Shown piece by piece: positions 61,153 through 64,000 of a stretch of 64,000 nucleotides of DNA. The stretch's first letter is position 1. Every line of letters begins with the position of its first letter. This stretch comes from Polynucleobacter rarus. GTDB taxonomy: Bacteria > Pseudomonadota > Gammaproteobacteria > Burkholderiales > Burkholderiaceae. The notes beneath the pieces were generated by a model. That model had not been told where the DNA came from, did no database searches, and worked only from the letters and a program-made list of their open reading frames with translations. The stretch spans positions 2,421,622 through 2,485,621 of the forward strand of contig NZ_NTGB01000001.1 of NCBI RefSeq assembly GCF_003072505.1. Direction: 5' to 3'. The position numbers and the translations under genes were made by a program.

Positions 61153-62046
61153 GTGAGTTCCACCTCTACAACGATTCGATCGATTCTCCAGTCTACTACT
61201 TTAGACCGAGTAGATGCTAAGGTTCTGCTTTACTATTTAATGGATCTTCATTATCGATGGCCTAGGAGTTACCTCATTAGTCATGATCAGGATGATTTAT
61301 CCGAGGCCTTTATTAGGGATTGGATTTCCCTTGAATCACAGCGTCAGCAAGGTGTTCCTGTAGCCTATTTAACTTGCTCCAAGGCATTCCATCAAATTGA
61401 CTTAATTGTTAGCCCTGACGTCCTAATTCCACGCCCAGAAACTGAATTATTGGTTGAGAGAGGAATTGCAACGATCCTTGCTTTTATACAATCTCATCCA
61501 AACGACTTTAATCCTTCTCAGCGTTTTAATGTTCTAGATTTAGGTTGTGGGAGTGGTGCCATTATTCTTTCAATAGCGAATGCTTTACAACACTCACCCT
61601 TTTTCGATTCTTTATCTTTTATTGCCAGTGATGTGAGTCATGGCGCTTTACAAATTGCTCAGGCGAATGCGGCTCGTCTTTCCCTTTCTTCATCGATTCA
61701 ATTTTTTGAAAGTAATTGGTTTGATCAGCTACCGTTTGATCATTTTGGGATCATTTTGAGTAATCCTCCCTACTTAAGTAGGGATGACCCCCATCTACAA
61801 GTTGGAGATTTACGCTTTGAGCCAATTGGGGCACTCTCCGATTTTGCCGATGGCTTATCTGCTTATCGCCTGATTTGTTCGCAAGCAAAACATCGACTTA
61901 TTTCTAGTGGTAGTCTTTTATTCGAACATGGTTTTGCACAAGCTCAAGATGTTCGGGCTCTATTACACAATGAATCTTTTGTTAAGATTCATACTGAAAA
62001 AGATTATTCAGGCCTTGATCGTGTTACCTACGCTCAAAAAGGGTAG
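61153..62046 (+). CDS. prmC: Release factor glutamine methyltransferase
   Basis: Methylates the Gln of the GGQ motif in RF1 and RF2. 297 aa, GTG start. SAM-binding [14 protein letters not shown] and the catalytic NPPY motif (204-207) are clear; [11 protein letters not shown] precedes them. It directly follows its substrate gene prfA, as usual. Confidence 0.95.
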   Translation: MSSTSTTIRSILQSTTLDRVDAKVLLYYLMDLHYRWPRSYLISHDQDDLSEAFIRDWISLESQRQQGVPVAYLTCSKAFHQIDLIVSPDVLIPRPETELLVERGIATILAFIQSHPNDFNPSQRFNVLDLGCGSGAIILSIANALQHSPFFDSLSFIASDVSHGALQIAQANAARLSLSSSIQFFESNWFDQLPFDHFGIILSNPPYLSRDDPHLQVGDLRFEPIGALSDFADGLSAYRLICSQAKHRLISSGSLLFEHGFAQAQDVRALLHNESFVKIHTEKDYSGLDRVTYAQKG

Positions 62047-62080
62047 AATAAGCAATTATTGTTTTATTTGGGAGCAGATT

Positions 62081-62389
62081 ATGGATACTCAAGATCGTAT
62101 TAAAGAGATAGTTAGTTCAAACCCGGTAGTTCTTTTCATGAAGGGAACTGCCCAGTTTCCACAATGTGGCTTTTCTGGCCGCGCTATTCAGATTCTCAAC
62201 GCGTGCGGCGTCACCTCTCCTTTTACCGTCAATGTTTTGGCTGATGAAGAGATTCGTCAAGGTATTAAAGAGTTTGCGAACTGGCCAACTATTCCACAAC
62301 TGTATGTCAATGGCGAATTCGTCGGTGGCTCAGACATCATGATGGAAATGTATGAAAGTGGCGAACTACAGGATGTGTTTAAAGCTTAA
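62081..62389 (+). CDS. grxD: Monothiol glutaredoxin GrxD
   Basis: 102 aa CGFS-type glutaredoxin ([14 protein letters not shown]29) that binds or transfers [2Fe-2S] clusters with glutathione and BolA partners. [19 protein letters not shown] provides the glutathione-binding TVP-like and GG motifs. The ATG at 62081 has a GGAG Shine-Dalgarno; a longer open frame overlapping prmC is rejected. Confidence 0.96.
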   Translation: MDTQDRIKEIVSSNPVVLFMKGTAQFPQCGFSGRAIQILNACGVTSPFTVNVLADEEIRQGIKEFANWPTIPQLYVNGEFVGGSDIMMEMYESGELQDVFKA

Positions 62390-62426
62390 TTCATCGCTTT
62401 ATCAATTCTGATGTTGTTCAGCAATG

Positions 62427-62460
62427 GGTGTGTACTTTAGGGTCACACCTTTTTGTTTTT
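62427..62460 (+). terminator. Rho-independent terminator after grxD
   Basis: A 6-bp GC-rich stem (ggtgtg 62427-62432 / cacacc 62444-62449) with an 11-nt loop, followed by a T-rich run with one G. It lies 38 bp after the grxD stop and would end the prfA-prmC-grxD transcript. Confidence 0.6.
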
Positions 62461-62500
62461 TGAAGTCTCTTAATTCTCTTCAATTTCTTGAGTTCTACCC

Positions 62501-62539
62501 AAAAAAGAAAAAGCCATTCTTGTTTTCAAGAATGGCTTT
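62501..62539 (-). terminator. Rho-independent terminator of the phasin gene
   Basis: A perfect 13-bp stem (aaagccattcttg 62510-62522 / caagaatggcttt 62527-62539) with a 4-nt loop. Read on the minus strand it is followed by a T-rich run (complement of aaaaaagaaa at 62501-62510). It lies 44 bp beyond the phasin stop. Confidence 0.85.
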
Positions 62540-62582
62540 AAGGAGTACTACTTCTTTATTCTATTTTTAACTCTTTAAACAA

Positions 62583-63176
62583 TTAAGCAGTTTTACGTGC
62601 AGCTGGACGTGCAGTGGTTTTTGCTGCAGCTTTTTTAACACTTGCAACTTGTCCTTGAATTGCTTCAACAGCTTCTTCAGTTGATTTTTCAACTTTGCTG
62701 AGTACTTCTTTAGTAGCAGCTTGAACTTGACCAACACTTTGTAATGCAGTGTCAATTGAAGTTTTGAATGCGTTTACAAAAGCGTCTGATCCAGCAGGTG
62801 CATTTGCAGACATTGTTTCTACCCATTCTTTTAGGCTAGATTTCATCTGATCCATACTAGCTTCTGACATAGCTGTCATTTCTTCAGCAGCTTCACGCAC
62901 AATCTTTGTTACAGATTGTTGATGTGCAACTAATTTGCTAGTAATGCCATCAAGACCGTTTTCTTGAGCAATTGAAATTGCTGCTTGTGGATCTTTAGCA
63001 TTCAATACTTTGCTTAAAGTATCGTTAGCTTCTACTAATAGTGACTTAGTTGTGTCAAAGCTAATTTCAGCTAATTTTTGTGAACGGTCAAATGACTTCT
63101 CAGTCAAAGCCATTACGTTTTGTACATTTTTTGCGCTAAATTCGTTTAATTTTCCAGCAATTTGTTCGTAGTCCAT
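62583..63176 (-). CDS. phaP: Phasin family protein (polyhydroxyalkanoate granule-associated)
   Basis: 197 aa. The start MDYEQIAGKLNEFSAKNVQNVMALTEKSF is typical of the betaproteobacterial phasin family (TIGR01841-like), followed by long amphipathic helices. An Ala/Lys/Arg-rich tail (KKAAAKTTARPAARKTA) ends the protein. Phasins coat PHA granules and control their number and size; the basic tail could contact DNA, as proposed for other PAKK-like tails. It has its own promoter, operators and terminator, so it is monocistronic. GGGAGA serves as Shine-Dalgarno. Confidence 0.9.
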   Translation of the reverse strand: MDYEQIAGKLNEFSAKNVQNVMALTEKSFDRSQKLAEISFDTTKSLLVEANDTLSKVLNAKDPQAAISIAQENGLDGITSKLVAHQQSVTKIVREAAEEMTAMSEASMDQMKSSLKEWVETMSANAPAGSDAFVNAFKTSIDTALQSVGQVQAATKEVLSKVEKSTEEAVEAIQGQVASVKKAAAKTTARPAARKTA

Positions 63177-63218
63177 GTGATTCTCCCAAGTAAGTTAATA
63201 TCAAAAAAACATAATTAT

Positions 63219-63232
63219 GTTGCAATGCAATA
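63219..63232. promoter_or_regulatory. Candidate PhaR-type operator, copy 1 (around the phasin transcription start)
   Basis: gttgcaatgcaata, holding the odd palindrome TTGCA-A-TGCAA at 63220-63230. It begins just after the -10 hexamer, covering the expected transcription start. An identical 14-bp copy lies 52 bp upstream. Confidence 0.6.
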
Positions 63233-63261
63233 AATTTACACCCCTAAGTATTAAAATGCAA
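63233..63261 (-). promoter_or_regulatory. Promoter of the phasin gene
   Basis: Minus strand: -35 TTGCAT (63256-63261), 17-bp spacer, -10 TAAATT (63233-63238). Each matches four of six consensus bases. It is flanked tightly by the two identical palindromic repeats. Confidence 0.5.
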
Positions 63262-63270
63262 GAGTTTTTT

Positions 63271-63284
63271 GTTGCAATGCAATA
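63271..63284. promoter_or_regulatory. Candidate PhaR-type operator, copy 2 (upstream of the phasin -35)
   Basis: Same 14-bp sequence as copy 1, palindrome at 63272-63282. Centre-to-centre distance is 52 bp, about five helical turns, so both copies face the same side of the DNA. A further TGCAA half site lies in the -35 region. Confidence 0.6.
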
Positions 63285-63313
63285 TTTTTTGTATTTTTAC
63301 CGATATTTCAAGC

Positions 63314-63350
63314 AAAAATCCCAGTAGGAATGATCCTAACTGGGATTTTT
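63314..63350 (-). terminator. Bidirectional-looking terminator downstream of the BKACE gene
   Basis: A 12-bp stem (aaaaatcccagt / actgggattttt) extended by agga/tcct past a one-base bulge, with a 4-nt loop. A and T tracts flank it on both sides. It ends the minus-strand transcript 67 bp after that gene's stop and insulates the phasin promoter. Confidence 0.8.
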
Positions 63351-63416
63351 TAGTGATTTACTTGAGGTAATTAGAAATGGATATTCCCAATTACAAAACA
63401 ATTAAACGACTAATTT

Positions 63417-64000
63417 TTACATTTTCAAACCAAGCATTGCACGTGCTTCAGCAGAGCTTGCTAATTGACCGCCAAGGTTTTCTACAATCATTTTTGCTCT
63501 GGTTACGAGTTCAGCATTACTCTTGGCAAGAACACCTTTTTCCATGTAAATATTGTCTTCCATACCTACACGAACATGGCCACCGAATAAATAAGCTGCA
63601 CCAACAATCGGGAACTCTGCTCTAGAAATACCAAAAGCTGCCCACTTTGCGCCTGCAGGTAACTGACTACGCATAAACAGCAAAGTTGCTGGATCAGTAT
63701 TAAAACCATACTTCACACCCATTACAAAGGTGTATAAGCCTGGACCTTCAAGACTGCCGTCAGCAATCATATCTTTTGCTAAATTTAAATCACCTGTATC
63801 GAAAATTTCGAGCTCAGGCATTACTCCTGCTTCACGAATTACCTTCGCCATTTTTCTAGCATTCGATGGTGTATTCATCACAACATCAGGACCTGAGTTC
63901 ATCGTATTTAAATCTAATGAACAAATGTCTGGTTTTAATTTGGCAATATGCTCTACGCGCTTTAATGGATGGCAAAGTGTTGTACCTGGTGCAAAAATCT
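63417..64000 (-). CDS. 3-keto-5-aminohexanoate cleavage enzyme-like (BKACE, DUF849), 5' end beyond window
   Basis: The frame is open to the window edge; the internal ATG at 63902 is not the start, since the residues before it (RVEHIAKLKPDICSLDLNT) are typical of the family. Other visible parts: ELEIFDTGDL, GVKYGFNTDPATLLFM, WAAFGISRAEFP and GGHVRVGMEDNIYM. BKACE enzymes condense beta-keto acids with acetyl-CoA to give a CoA ester and acetoacetate, using zinc. The substrate varies (lysine fermentation intermediate, dehydrocarnitine, others) and is unknown here. Confidence 0.9.
   Translation of the reverse strand, partial: IFAPGTTLCHPLKRVEHIAKLKPDICSLDLNTMNSGPDVVMNTPSNARKMAKVIREAGVMPELEIFDTGDLNLAKDMIADGSLEGPGLYTFVMGVKYGFNTDPATLLFMRSQLPAGAKWAAFGISRAEFPIVGAAYLFGGHVRVGMEDNIYMEKGVLAKSNAELVTRAKMIVENLGGQLASSAEARAMLGLKM

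Noticed and set aside
61907..62080. 58-residue N-terminal extension of GrxD
   Set aside because: It overlaps prmC in another frame; the ATG at 62081 has a GGAG ribosome site and gives the normal 102-aa protein.

Overview
The window is a gene-dense, AT-leaning bacterial chromosome segment from a betaproteobacterium of the Burkholderiales. The best guess is a streamlined freshwater Burkholderiaceae of the Polynucleobacter type. This is inferred from conserved gene order (mraZ to lpxC, then dciA-like, secA, argJ; pilBCD-coaE-zapD-mutT; mltA, apaG, rpe, trpEGDC; ubiH-like, dsbC, M61 peptidase), a Coq7-type ubiquinone hydroxylase, a phasin, low GC for this group, and very short gaps with many 1-8 bp overlaps. 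I see no rRNA, tRNA, CRISPR array, insertion sequence or prophage, and no gene-free stretch longer than about 240 bp.

Layout. 1-2.6 kb: 3' part of a membrane acyltransferase fused to an SGNH domain, then bioB. 2.6-8.1 kb (minus): a branched-chain-amino-acid-type ABC transporter (binding protein, two permeases, two ATPases) followed by a quinone oxidoreductase. 8.2-10.8 kb: ogt, a dienelactone hydrolase and a CorC/HlyC-type membrane protein. 10.9-15 kb (plus): a compact pilB-pilC-pilD set, coaE and zapD. 15-22.4 kb (minus): mutT, a DUF815 ATPase, argJ, an inserted SGNH + MBOAT acylation pair, and secA. 22.6 kb: a DciA-like gene.

23.1-42.6 kb (minus) holds a complete division and cell wall cluster: mraZ, rsmH, ftsL, ftsI, murE, murF, mraY, murD, ftsW, murG, murC, ddl, ftsQ, ftsA, ftsZ, then a peroxiredoxin and lpxC. 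A sigma-70-like promoter with MraZ-type repeats sits at its head. These genes make UDP-MurNAc-pentapeptide, lipid I and lipid II, and the septal machinery that uses them.

42.8-48.3 kb: coq7, a beta-hydroxyacid dehydrogenase, an M20 amidohydrolase, a DUF3047 lipoprotein, mltA, an unannotated-size 40-aa membrane ORF and apaG. 48.4-53.1 kb (plus): rpe-trpEGDC. 53.1-55.3 kb (minus): an FAD oxidoreductase and ychF. 55.4-62.4 kb (plus): ubiH-like, dsbC, M61 peptidase, ung, prfA, prmC, grxD. 62.6-64 kb (minus): a phasin with a well-structured promoter/operator region, and the 3' part of a beta-keto acid cleavage enzyme that runs off the window.

No clearly new multi-gene system is evident. The most interesting signals are regulatory or small: a duplicated palindrome bracketing the phasin promoter, the 40-aa membrane ORF, the acylation pair inserted between secA and argJ, an FtsQ with two N-terminal membrane segments, and -10 boxes placed for leaderless transcription at several housekeeping genes.
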